Shown here: positions 25,407 to 37,200 of the stretch, piece after piece
Layout: the number at the start of each line of letters is the position of its first letter
Numbering within the stretch: position 1 is the stretch's first letter
DNA from: Gymnogyps californianus
Taxonomy: Eukaryota; Chordata; Aves; Accipitriformes; Cathartidae
Direction of reading: 5' to 3'
Length of the DNA: 64,000 nt
Assembly (NCBI RefSeq): GCF_018139145.2
Contig: NC_059486.1
Span: 7,998,001-8,062,000, forward strand
Translations under genes and position numbers: made by a program
The notes under the pieces: generated by a model
Databases searched by the model: none
What the model was told of the DNA's origin: nothing
Seen by the model: the letters and a program-made list of their open reading frames with translations, nothing else

Positions 25407-28400
25407 CTATAGTAAAAGAGACCAGCTTAAGGTTCTTTAAAACTATGTACCTTTTTTGTGCTCCAGAATAAAATCTAATACTTTTAAGGGCAGTTGCCAT
25501 TAAGTGACAGGTTACTTCAGTGTTCAGAATTTGCCACTTGGTTTGGATTTTGACTAAGACTAAAATCAAAAGGTTCTTTGAGTAAAATTATACAAACCCT
25601 CCTTTCTGGGCAGAATTGCTAAGTTATGTGCATAGTTGTCACATACTGGGCCTCTGAGTACATTTAGCATACAGTTGTGCATAGTCTGTCTAGAATCATC
25701 TCATCCTTTAATGAGATCATGTGAACTCAAAGCATATTAAATTTAATCCTGGTTTTTCAGGATTATACCCTGCAAATTTAAAATTGCAGAGTATAAGAAA
25801 GGCATAATGTTCCTGACTGCTCATTATAAAAAATGAGGCCCAGCTCATTGTGAAGTAAGTCTTTGGTTCTGCCACTGAAAGCAGAATTTGGTAAACGGAC
25901 TTAAGTGGGAGATTCAAGCTGATGTCTGGTGATCTTTGTCAAGCAGAACAAATGATTGCTATGTTTGCTAGAATTGTATTAGTGCTGGATGCTTCTGGTA
26001 CAGCCTGAGCAAATGAAGTTTAAAAGTCTGGCTGTCTATCAGCAAACTTTGCCTTTTGATTGAGTCTACAAATGCTGTAGCATAGACCCTCCAGGCAGGA
26101 ATTTGAGGCTCTGCTTTATTTGATGCCAGGTCCTTTAATGGTTTCAGAAAGTGATTTTGCTTGTAATAAAAAAGCATGATGAAAACAGGCAAATCCTGAA
26201 TAATGTGTTAAAATCAATTCCTGTGTCTCAGATTCCTGCATAGCATGTCCTTTGGTGGACATAGTAGTTCTCTGAACAACCTGAGGAAGAGGTTGTCACA
26301 CAGATGCTGCATACAGGCTGCATCTCAGTGTGTTCTAGCTCAGGAATGATGAGCATAGCTATTTAAGCTTAGCCTAGCTCGTAGTGGACAAAGAGCCAAA
26401 ACCAGGCAAGAAACCCCCCTAAAAAAGAAAAGTCAAAATTTGCAACTACTCGTTATCTTTTTTTGTATGAATAACCTATAAGAGCTAAAGACTATATTGA
26501 TGATTCAGAGACTCATCTGTGATTCTGACCTTGACCACTGAAATGCTGGTAAGTTTACTGTGGAAGTGCCTTTGGTAGCTTTGAGCTTGAGGATGTACTA
26601 GATTTCTTCCTAGCAGCATTCGGTGACCGATCTTGTGTGATACCAAGCCTTTCCATGTTCAGCACCCTGCTTTATTCTAAGGACAAGCTTAGTTGGTTGT
26701 CAATAGTCCTTCTGAGGCAGGGATTTTTACTGTGGACTGATTGAGTGAGAATCACACTAGAGGGAATGAAGGTGGAAGAATTGTCTCCCTTGAAGCCACT
26801 GCTGGAACAAAAAAAACCCCTACTGTCTTCAGTATGTCACTACTGTAGCACCATGGAAAACAGACTTACTGTTTTCTTGCAACACTTTCTGCCACCTCCT
26901 TTAGTCTTGTTTTCCTTTCTGTCCTCTGTACTTTTTCCTTGCTGGTCTCTCTTCTATATTCAGTATCTCCCTCTGTTTTCACTTATTATTCCTTTACACA
27001 CTTAATCCAAGGCAGTCAGTTCTAACTAACTGCTTTTTTTTGGCCTTTACTCCCTGGGAAACATCTACAACCCTTCTGTTCCCCTCCCAGGGCTTTTTTG
27101 TATGCCAGCAGTGGCACGTTTTAGCCAGCTGCAAGCCTCCCTGCTCCTCCAGCCAAGCAAGTAGCTGATAGCAACAGACTGGGTGCCTGACTGGACTCAG
27201 CTGAATATTCTCCCCTTTGGGATGTTCTTGGTGGCTGCTGCCATGCTCGATGCAGCATGGCCCGGTTTCTCTCTCTGTGGTGGGGGTGGCAGGAAGGGTT
27301 GGCATAGAAAGTGCAAAGCAATCTGGCATCTTCCACAACTGCAATTTTTTTCCTCATGAGGAATATAGGTTTCCTTTTCAGGAAGATTAACCTGTTTGGA
27401 AGATATTTTTTACATCTTCAGGGGAATACAGTGTAGCATTTCTCTTGCAAGCCTATCTGAACCACTTCAAGAAGTTGCAGTGAGTATGTTAGAGCTGATT
27501 GGCAGTTGTCAGTCACTGGTTATACATCTTCAATGTTTTTCTTAGGCAGACTGAATTGCCTGATATAGCTCTCTGGAATGTAACAGGAGGCAGTGCAGCA
27601 TTTTCATTTAATTGCTTGTGGAGATAGCTGCAGGATTGGGGTGTCAGAAAATACTGCTAAATCTCAGGGGATTTCTTGGCATTTTGTTGCCACAATAAAG
27701 TCATAGTTGTCACAGTGGCTTAGTACAGCCACAGAATATATGTACAATTATTTATGCAGCCTGAAAATGTAGTGCAATAATAAAATACTGTATTCACATA
27801 TCTGCGACTTGCATTCATTTGAGTCTTCTAATGCTACTTTTGTCCTTTGCTGTATTTTTTAAATGCATATTTCTCATATTTGAGATTTATAAAGATGTTG
27901 AGAAGAGTTGTATGCTGTCAGTCTGGTCACATTTTGCAACCAGTCTTAAATATGATCCTACTTGTGGGTTTGTGTCTCTCAGCTGTCTTTATTACCTAGG
28001 CATTTCAGTTTTGTAAATCCATATTTATAAAGAATTTGTTCCACAGTAGAACTGCCATTACATTGTTAATACCAAGATGACAAGCGACCTGAAAATGAGG
28101 TGTCAAGCAAACATAGGCAGTTTCCACTTGAGTTTTTTCGACTGTCCTGAAGCCCAGCCAGTCCATGTTGTGGAGCATTTGCAAAGTAAGATTAATGCAG
28201 TGCAGAGCTGCTGATGAATTACAGGAAAGCAGTCCCTTGAGACAAAAATGAGGTTGCTGTGTCTCCACCCCTCCCCTAGCAGGTCAAAAGCTAGCTTTGT
28301 TTGAGAACATAAAGGTATCTGCTTTTCTGTGTGTTATAGTTGAGATCTCCTTGTTCAGGGTTATGTTCACTGTATGCAAAATATTCGCCTACAGCAGAAG

Positions 28401-30672
28401 TGGATTTTCCAGTAGAAATTATCTTAGTTGCACAAGTGTGAAAAATGCTTTTTCTGTATTGTGTTTTTGAAGATCCTTTTCTCACACTATAATCTTTGTG
28501 TCTATTCCTCTTGTCTCCTGTGAGATGTTTCAGTTCAAGCATTATGATTAAGTCAGAAGAGCATTCACCCTGTGAACAACATGAAGAATGCTCCAATTAC
28601 CTTCTTAGCTGTATATGTGGCATTAGACCATGAACTCTTTAGCTGAAAACATCCCTGGCAGGTTGCTCATATGCACAGTCATTCTGGCCCAAGCAGAATT
28701 GCTTACGTAAGTGAAAAAACTCAATGTGATCTTGCAGTGCTACTTAGCAAAGTCATAGGCACATTGGTCATGGTAGAGTATTACTGGAGGAGCTCTCCTG
28801 ATGCTTCTTTATGCTTTTACTATTTCTGTTTGTCATGGCCTTGGTGCCTCTCACTTCTGGATTGTTTTTTTTTAGTAGGAGCTTTGTTTCTCTGTTATGA
28901 TACATTTGAGAATTTACTTCCTTTTCTCCCAGAACTTAAACTGGAGAGAGATTTTTAGTATGTCTCGCAGAACAGATCTGAAATCCGAGCTAATCAGACT
29001 AATCTGATAAAATAGGTTTTAGAATTAATCTAACACCAATGTGCTGCTCTGTAAAAGCATACATAAGCAGTATTTATTGTCTGTAGCCACAAGAGGGGAA
29101 AAAAAAAAAGCCCACATGTAGGATGCCTGCATTCAGCTACTGCAGCAGCAGGGATTTCCTAAGAACACTGAACATGATAATCACAGTCCAGTGTGTTAGC
29201 CTAAACTCGCTAATAAATGTTTGTGCACAAACCCAGCCTCTCTGAGAAAGGAGAGGTTCAGCTGAAAATCATCCCTGGAAACCTGGAGGATTTTTAAGGT
29301 GAATAGGGAGAGGAGAAGGAAAAATACGATTTTCAGGCTGTAATGAAAGATGGCTTTGGAGGACACATGCATGTGCAAGGAGCCTGAGGGAGGAGGAAGT
29401 GGAGGATAGAAAATTCAACATCTTTGAACACTGACAAATCACCTGGCTATGCTTAGTGATCTGACAGCATCTTTTCATCGGCTGCCTCAACATTAGGGCT
29501 CTTCATCACTTTTATAGATTCATAGCATTAGGTAACACAACTTTTCTATCAACACATGGTTTTTCCTGCCTGGTGAGCTGAAGAACAGCTTCTTACAGTT
29601 ACTTCAGCAGGGGAAGCACAGAAACGAGCAGGTTGTACTCCGTTTCAGATTATGTGATTTATGTCTCAGACCTTTTTTGTCTGCCACAACCATTTGAAGC
29701 TCGAGACGTTGATTCCAGAAACTGTTATTTTGCTGTTCATCATCAAAGGTTTGGTCAAAGGTTTCTTCTGATCAAAATATTTATGTCTTCACAACCCTCT
29801 TAGTGAGACTTCCCAGTGTCCCCTTTGATGCACTTTAGGAATGGCTGAAAGTAATAAAACATACAAATGGAGAGGTTTTCATAAAGACAGCATTTGTTTT
29901 GGGAAGCAGTGGTATCTTTACCATTTATTACTGGGAAGCAGCTATGTCATCACACTTGTTGGGAGACCGCCGTATACAGCTGCTGGATGGAACTGATTTT
30001 TAGAAAGCTATTTTATAAGAAGCATCATTCATCACACTGATCCACTGAGAGGCCTTGATGCTGCCAAAACTAATGGGTATACTGTAACATCAGCAACCAT
30101 ATTGAAATAAGAAATTAGAGGCATTAGAGTCTTTTGGGTTTGGATTTCTTCATATTTAAAATGTTTTTGTATGAAGGTCTTGTTGATGGTTTTGGTAGTG
30201 ATGGTAGTTATATTGGTCATTCACATGATTTTCCATAGATGATAGCTTTTTGGACCAGAAAGGACTGTCCAGTGCTTATGCTGTTAAACTTTAAGAAAAT
30301 ACTTCATGTATAAAGTGATGAGATTTTGTGGTCGACTAAAGAATGTGTGGAAAGAGGGAGAGCAGGACTGGAAGAGGGAGGACTCCATTTCCAAATAACA
30401 TAAGAGGCCAGACCCTGCTGTTCATAGTATGGAGCTTCTGTCATACTCCTCTAACACAATGATGGTGAGAAGTCATTCAGAAGTGCGTTCTGATTTGACC
30501 ATGCTTATGACAGAAGTATATTTGCATATCTGAACTTCCCTAAGGGAGACCTTCTAAGCAGAGTTTAAATTAAACTTTAACATTTGCCAGAATAAAAATG
30601 AACATTGTATAACTGATCACAAAAACTACAGTTTATGCTTGAGTGCAAGTATCAAAGAGGACTTTGGCATAA
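25407..30672. other. Intron 1 (inferred): no gene seen
   Basis: Mixed AT-rich sequence with short unrelated open frames on both strands. A short TCAAAGGTTTGG doubling occurs near 29743. No RNA gene, exon or recognisable mobile element found. Confidence 0.55.
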
Positions 30673-30677
30673 CTAAC
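30673..30677. repeat. Left target-site duplication of LTR (CTAAC)
   Basis: CTAAC directly precedes the TG of the LTR and is repeated exactly at 31283-31287. A 5-bp duplication is the integration footprint of ERVL-type and some other retroviral integrases. Confidence 0.85.
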
Positions 30678-30940
30678 TGTCCTGGTTTCAGCTGGGATAG
30701 AGTTAATTTTCTTCTTAGTAGCTAGTACAGTGCTGTGTTTTGGATTTAGTGTGAGAATGATGTTGATAACACACTGATGTTTTAGTTGTTGCTAAGTAGC
30801 GCTTATCCTAAGTTAAGGATTTTTCAGTTTCCCATGCTCTGCCAGCAAGCAGGTGTGCAAGGAGCTGGGAGGGAGCACGGCCAGGGCAGCTGACCCGAAC
30901 TAGCCAAAGGGATATTCCATACCGTAGAACATCATGCTCG

Positions 30941-30950
30941 GTATATAAAT
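30941..30950 (+). promoter_or_regulatory. LTR TATA box
   Basis: GTATATAAAT sits in the middle of the LTR, upstream of its poly(A) signal, as expected for the U3 promoter. Activity is unknown. Confidence 0.7.
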
Positions 30951-31154
30951 GAGGGGAGTTGGCCAGGAGGCGCGGATCACTGCTTGGGCATCAGTCAGCG
31001 GTTGGTGAGCAATTGCATTGTGCATCACTTGTCTTTTCTTGGGTTTTATTTCTTTCTTTTTTTTTGTTATATTCCTTTTCATTACAATTGTTGTTACTAT
31101 TATTATTTTTTTATTATTATTATTGTTAGTACTATATTTTATTTTACTTTAGTT

Positions 31155-31160
31155 ATTAAA
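31155..31160 (+). terminator. LTR poly(A) signal (ATTAAA)
   Basis: ATTAAA about 210 bp after the TATA box, followed by T-rich and GT-containing sequence, fits the R/U5 polyadenylation signal. In sense orientation it could cause premature polyadenylation of the host transcript, but there is no evidence for use. Confidence 0.6.
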
Positions 31161-31282
31161 CTGTTCTTACATCAACCCACGAGTTTTACTTTTTTTTCCG
31201 ATCCTCCTCCCCACCCCACTGGGAGGGGGTGGGGGGAGCGGCTGCATGATGCTTAGTTGGTGGCTGGGGTTAAACCACGACA

Positions 31283-31287
31283 CTAAC
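31283..31287. repeat. Right target-site duplication of LTR (CTAAC)
   Basis: Exact copy of the 5 bp at 30673-30677, directly after the terminal CA of the LTR. Confidence 0.85.
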
Positions 31288-34200
31288 ACAGTATCCTATG
31301 CAAATATTCATAGTTGAAAAGGAATTAATCCCTTTCCAAAGGACCAGCACAAATCTTTCAATGGCACATAAGCCCGCTTTTGAGGGAGCAGGTGCTTAGC
31401 AAGCCCTGAGGATTCAGATTTCAAAACAATCTGTACTCTGCATTGACACATGCAAATACCTTAAAAACAAATTTTCAAACTCTTATTCTCTTATAAATTT
31501 GCTATAAATTCTACATATTGTGAATTTAGCTGTAGCTTACATGGCATGCAGAAATTCTGTAAGAGCAGGACTTTGATTATCTCAGTCTGGAACTGGACAG
31601 GATCAGCTTTAGGTTGGGATAGAACAAAGCTGTAATTGATGATTGGCCAGGTCTCTTTGCCAAGCTGCTCATTTTGATCATTCATAGCAAGAGACCCTTA
31701 TTTTGTAAAAATCCTTTTGTTGGTGAAGACAGCAGACAGGTTCTATTCTGTCCTCAGAGAGGGTGGCACGGTGCCAGTGTCAGCAGCCAGCAATCCAAAG
31801 TGGTGTGTTTATCACAAGATTAATTTTTCCTTTTATTGGCTTTTCCTTTCAATATCACCAAGCATGACATGTTGTAAAACAGTAACACTAGTTGAACAAG
31901 GGTTGGCTAGCATCTCTAAGCCCCCTGGCTATGTTGATAGCAAAATGAACATTTGGCTTGATGTGCAGCCAATAAAGACTCCCAGGAAACCAAACTGGGA
32001 AAACGCACTTGTCAATGAATGGGCCATGTGCCTGGTGAAGAATTAGGGAAGAGGAAGCAAGATGCACCTGGGTATAAGAGCTATACTGACACACACATTC
32101 TTTTTTTTCTTACCCTTTTCAAGCATCTGCAGTTTCAATAGCATGTCAAATACCTGAGTAGATTATAGATCCAAGCTATAGATCCAATCCATTAATGATC
32201 TGTGGTTACATTAGGATGTATTTATTTTAGCCTTAGACTGGCCATAGGCAAGTTAGCTTCTAAAAGGAGATGGTAGTAGTTCTAGATCAAGTTAAAGATT
32301 TGTACTCATCCTACTGAACACAATGACTGCAAGAGGTTGTGCCTTGCCTTGAATCATATAGGGAAAAAATGACTTTTTTTTTTTTTCAGAAGGATGATGT
32401 AGATTCAAAACTTTTTTATCCTCAGAGTCTTCAGCAGTGACTGAGTGAGCATCCCTAGTGTACTATGCCATCGTGTAGAAATCTGGTCATAGGTAGGAGT
32501 GCTTGTGGTGGAGAAAAAGGCAGGCTTAGTCTGTCTGCTCCTATATCTGCAAACAACCATGTTCATTCATCTTCATTCAAGGGACTTCTGTGACCTTGGA
32601 ATGGAAAGTTTAGCAGCGTTTGGTGTGAATGCAAGAATGGGTAACTCTCTGCTTGGCAAAGTGGGATATGTGAGCTTCCAGAACCCTGCATTTTGAGGGT
32701 TATTAAATATTCTAAAACTTAAATGAATATACTCCCGTCTTTCTACAGTCTATATTGTAAACTATGAATATTATGCTCCTAATGGTCTGTGCTGCCAAAG
32801 ACAGATGACAGAACTTTACTGTATGTACAGGAAGAAAAGTGTACCTTCAGGGTAACATCCCTTTAAATTAAGATTTCTCTTTGTGGATTTGACTCATTTT
32901 ACTGATACCTTCAGCATAAAGGCACAGATTTGCATGTACCGTTTTCAGCCAAAGTTGCATTTTATTAGCTTTTCACAATCAATAGGTAGGGCAAACAATA
33001 ATCAGTTAATCTACTGTATGAATAATACAACTGCTAAAAGATCAAGGACCATTTGCATGGTACAGTCAGATGCTGGTGCTAGTTTATCGAGGCTGGCTTC
33101 CCTTGAAAGCAAAGGTTTCAGATTGCTGCCTTGACTAGCGATTGTTCGTAATGCCCATTTTACAGGAGCTGCTTCTGTCAATTCTTTCTTCTGCTAGAGA
33201 TCCCTCTGCAATGAAACTGTTCTATGATTGATAATCTTGTGAAAAGATTTCAGTAACTCGAAAGTAAAAATCCACAAGTGGATCTCGTGTGCTATGGTGC
33301 CCCTATTGAATGTCACTTTTTCAAATACACACCATGTGGTAGCTCTCAAGGAAGTGGCCTAATTTTATGTTTCAAGGATTAAACTTTTAAGCCCCCATTT
33401 CCAACCTTATGGCTGCTCTCTCAAGGAGCTGAGACTTGAGGGTGGGGGGATTAGGTATGGTTATACGTTTATGTAAATATGAAGTATTGACTGGAAATTG
33501 CAGGAGGAGACTGCAACCAAACAGCTGTCTTTGCAAATTTAGTATTTAGTGCAGAGTTAAACAACATGCCTTATTGTTTACAGCATTATTTGCCTTGGGC
33601 ATTGGCTTAGACAGTCGCGTTGGCTGAAAAGAATTTCCTAACTCCTTTTTCCACACAACAGAAGATTAAGTAGATAACAGCAACAATTGGCTGTTTTGAT
33701 CTGGCCTTGACATATGTTCCAAGCATCTACTTCGTGATCCAACTAAATTATTTTTCTCTTTCATGGCTGCAGCACTTTACTCCTACTTTACCATCACTGC
33801 CACTTATGCTCCATCAGGAGCTTCTTTCTGAGCTTTCTTTCTGGTCAAAAGTGAACAATTTTAAAAGATTCCTGCTGCATAGTGTGCAAAGTCTTTATGC
33901 ACAGGGAGTGTTCCTGACATGTTAATACTATGCAAAGTCTTTCGGAGTTACAAAAAAGCTCCATTGAAGGAAACAAGTTCAAAGCAAAAGTTAGAGGAAT
34001 TGCATGAGGAAGCTTTAGTATTCTTGGTAGACAAGAGCCCCAAAAGTTGTGATGCTACATGGTCATGGTAGTGAAAGTTGGAGACAGAATATTTCTGTGG
34101 AGAGCTTTCCCCTGAAATTTCACTGGCTGTTCTCATGCACCGTCCCACCGTCCGCTGGGAAAAGGCTTCTGACCAACAATATAAGTGGGTCACGTAAGTT

Positions 34201-37200
34201 TCCTGCATCTTGCCAGGCCCCCAGGCAGCTCTAATCAAACCTTTTTCAAAATGCTTACTTGGTTTCTGAACAGAATTTATCAGCTGGCATGGAGCAGTGA
34301 TCTAACAGTTCAGTCCTTGATGCAATTGGATGTTGTAGGAAAAGCTGTAAAAGTCCTGCTTTCCTTTCCATGTACTGCTCTGTAGAAGGGGCCATCTGGT
34401 ACTGCACGATGTTGGTGATAGTGTTGCTGGCCATCTTCTCTAGAAGGCAAAGATTTGAGGCTGCTGTGTTCCCTTTTGACCAGGGTCGAGGCTGGCTCCA
34501 GCTGGTGCTCAATTCCAGCTGTGCTGGCAGGTAGTTTTTTGATTCCCTGCACTTAGTACTACAATCCTGTTCATGTCAGATCTTTGTTCAGGAGGAAGGA
34601 ATGCACTAATACACAGGAAAAACTGTCTTCCTGTGTGCTTAGGTACAAGTGTTGGTCTATTAGTCCGTTTTATATTATCAATGAATTTCAAAGTCCACAT
34701 TGTAAATGTTGTGATTGGCTTAAATGTAAATATGGAATGGACCTGGAGCCTGACGCTGGAGTTGCAGCTATTGGTTGCAAAAGCTTTGAAGGGCTGGAGT
34801 TCGCAGCCACATTAAGATGGAGCATAACTGGGAGTATCTGGAAGCTGAGCATGTATCTTCACTTGAACCATTTTCTTCTCACACAGCTGCGATGGTAGGA
34901 GATGAGGTCACACTAAATGATTATAATACCGACAGCGCTGTGTTTCTTCATGCTTATTTAGTTCCTGTGTTGTGAGTATCTCAGCAGTCTGCAAACACAG
35001 CAGGCACGACCGCTTTCATTGTTTTAAACAATGATGGTGTTTCAACAGGCAGACCACCCAGTGACCAAGAATTATGGTAGATTATGAAGAATCTGCCACA
35101 GTGTGGAAGGTACTGAGCAGCTAACTGGTAGAGTTGCTTCAGTTATTGAACTTCAGATACTTAAGTGAACTGGCTAAATAGGCTTCTGCATCTGCACTAC
35201 AGATTTGCACTGATCTAGTAGATCTATGTTAGGCTTGGCTATGCTAATGCAATTTTTCTACTGGACTGCAGTTAATTACCCAATACTGGCTGGCAGCATC
35301 CATCTGTAAGGTTGTATCTGCTCTGCAGAAAGGGGGTGCTTAAGGAGCAAAACATTTCAAGGTGACTTTCCCAGTTTAGCCTCCACTTGTGAGTGGTATG
35401 ATACTGGAAAGTTCATATAGCACTGGAGACAACTTAGCAACAACTGATTGACTAAAATGTGACAGTATGGAAACTGAAAATTGAGGGGAAGCTAAAGTAA
35501 CACATTATTATGGTGCTATATGGTTGCCTTTCACTGAATATACAGAAAATGCCATCATAAAAGACAAACTTAAAACATGCCTTACCTATTTACTAGAAAA
35601 AGGACTTTGTGCCTACTGAAAAATCCAGAAACGTCCAAAATTCAGAAGTTGCCAGAGAAATAATGAGCAAATGAATGTGTCCTTTCTGAAAACCTTTTTT
35701 GATCCAGAGGATGCAGTTCTTATTTTGCCTGTTTGTCTTCGCTAACTTCCGTGAAGTCACGCTGCAGGTACACTAGATGTCAAGCAACACAACTCTTTGT
35801 AATATTGTTTGCACACAAAGCAAGGTGTGGTGTTCGAAGTAGCTTGCAACACAAAAGCAAATGACAAATAGATTTCACTAATAGAAAAAAAAGTGTTGAT
35901 TTGTTCAGCCAACAACTTTACTAGTTAAAAAAAAAAAAAGCCTGAACAAACCACATCCTTTTTAATAGAGGTTATCCAACAAATCTTTCACATTTTTATC
36001 AGTCTGCAAATCAACTTGACACAGTCATTGATTCCTAAAATTTTAGATCAGGTGGTAACTGCTGGACTCAAACTCGTTTAGGACCCACTAGCACAGCCAC
36101 ATGGGATTGGCACTTTCACCATTTAACATGGCTCTGTGAGGCAGCTGCAGATCATTTACTCTGTCTCCTGAGTCACAGTTTAGGAACCCTTAATCCAAAA
36201 TGAATGCTGTAAATCATCCCCTGTGGACCCGGCAAAGTCATCCAAGCTGAAGACGGATGGGAAATTACAACAATTTTCAAGAGAGATGTTCCAGAGAGGT
36301 TCTGCTTTTCATGATTTGTACTCCTGACTCGGGGAGGAGGAGCTGGAGATTTAACTCGCTTGCAGACAACTGCTCAGAGCCTGTGCGCAGAGTTTCGCTG
36401 GAGTTTCCCAAACTCAGTGTGGTATGTGTGCATCATGGGGTGGTGGAAAAACAAGTCACGCATTCTCGAGCCTGTCACCATGGGCTTTCTTCCTGTTTGA
36501 AGAGAGCTGAGAACTTCAAGTTCTTTTCTTTGTCGCTGGTTGTGCTGTTGTAAATGAGCAACACAAGATTGTATGTAATTTGAACAATTCAACGCCTGTG
36601 TGTTTGTGAAGGCGAGCGTTCGGAGTCGAGTCAAACATGTAGGAAACAAAATCCTGGCAGAAAGTGAATCTGTTTCTCCTTGCCTGCTCCTCCCCTCTGC
36701 TGTCCAGGCAGCCTTTCTGCCAGAAGCACACACCCAGATTGACTTTTAAGAAGGGCGCAGCTTTGTTGAAATGGTTTAACTGCACAGATGCCGTGCTGTC
36801 CCTCACTCCGTAGGGAGGGGTGGTACAGAGGCTCTGGTGGGAGCACACTCTGGACAGACTCTGCTTTTTCTAGGTCTATTAAGATGTTCTGGATTCACTT
36901 TAACCCCTTCCTTGTCTTGCTGGCACAAATTGTGAATAATTTAAAACATTGCCAGTTCAAGGCTGGGTTCTGCTGTCTTGGCACCTGTTACTATTCAGAA
37001 TGAGGATACTTGCATTTTCTTGCTAGCTCTGTTCACTGTATCTTTAGCATAATTATATCATTCTCTCTAGCCTTTTTTTCCCCTCAACATTCACAAAAAG
37101 TCCCTGGGAAACTAAAGCCATGGTTATGTGAATTCAAGAGAAGCAAGGAATACTAAAGGAGCTGCTGCATATCAATTACTAAAGACACAGGGCAGATGCA

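Larger units (their letters stand above)
30678..31282 (+). mobile_element. Solo LTR of an avian endogenous retrovirus (605 bp)
   Basis: The element starts TGTCCTGGTTTCAGCTGGGA and ends GGTTAAACCACGACA. Its termini form an 11-bp inverted repeat with one mismatch, and 5-bp CTAAC duplications flank it. Inside, in U3-R-U5 order on the + strand, are a TATA box (30941-30950), an ATTAAA poly(A) signal (31155-31160) and an AT-rich TTA microsatellite. No viral genes accompany it, so it is a solo LTR left by recombination between two LTRs. I recognise the sequence type as common in bird genomes (ERVL-like by duplication length) but do not assign a subfamily. Orientation matches ZDHHC8. Confidence 0.92.
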
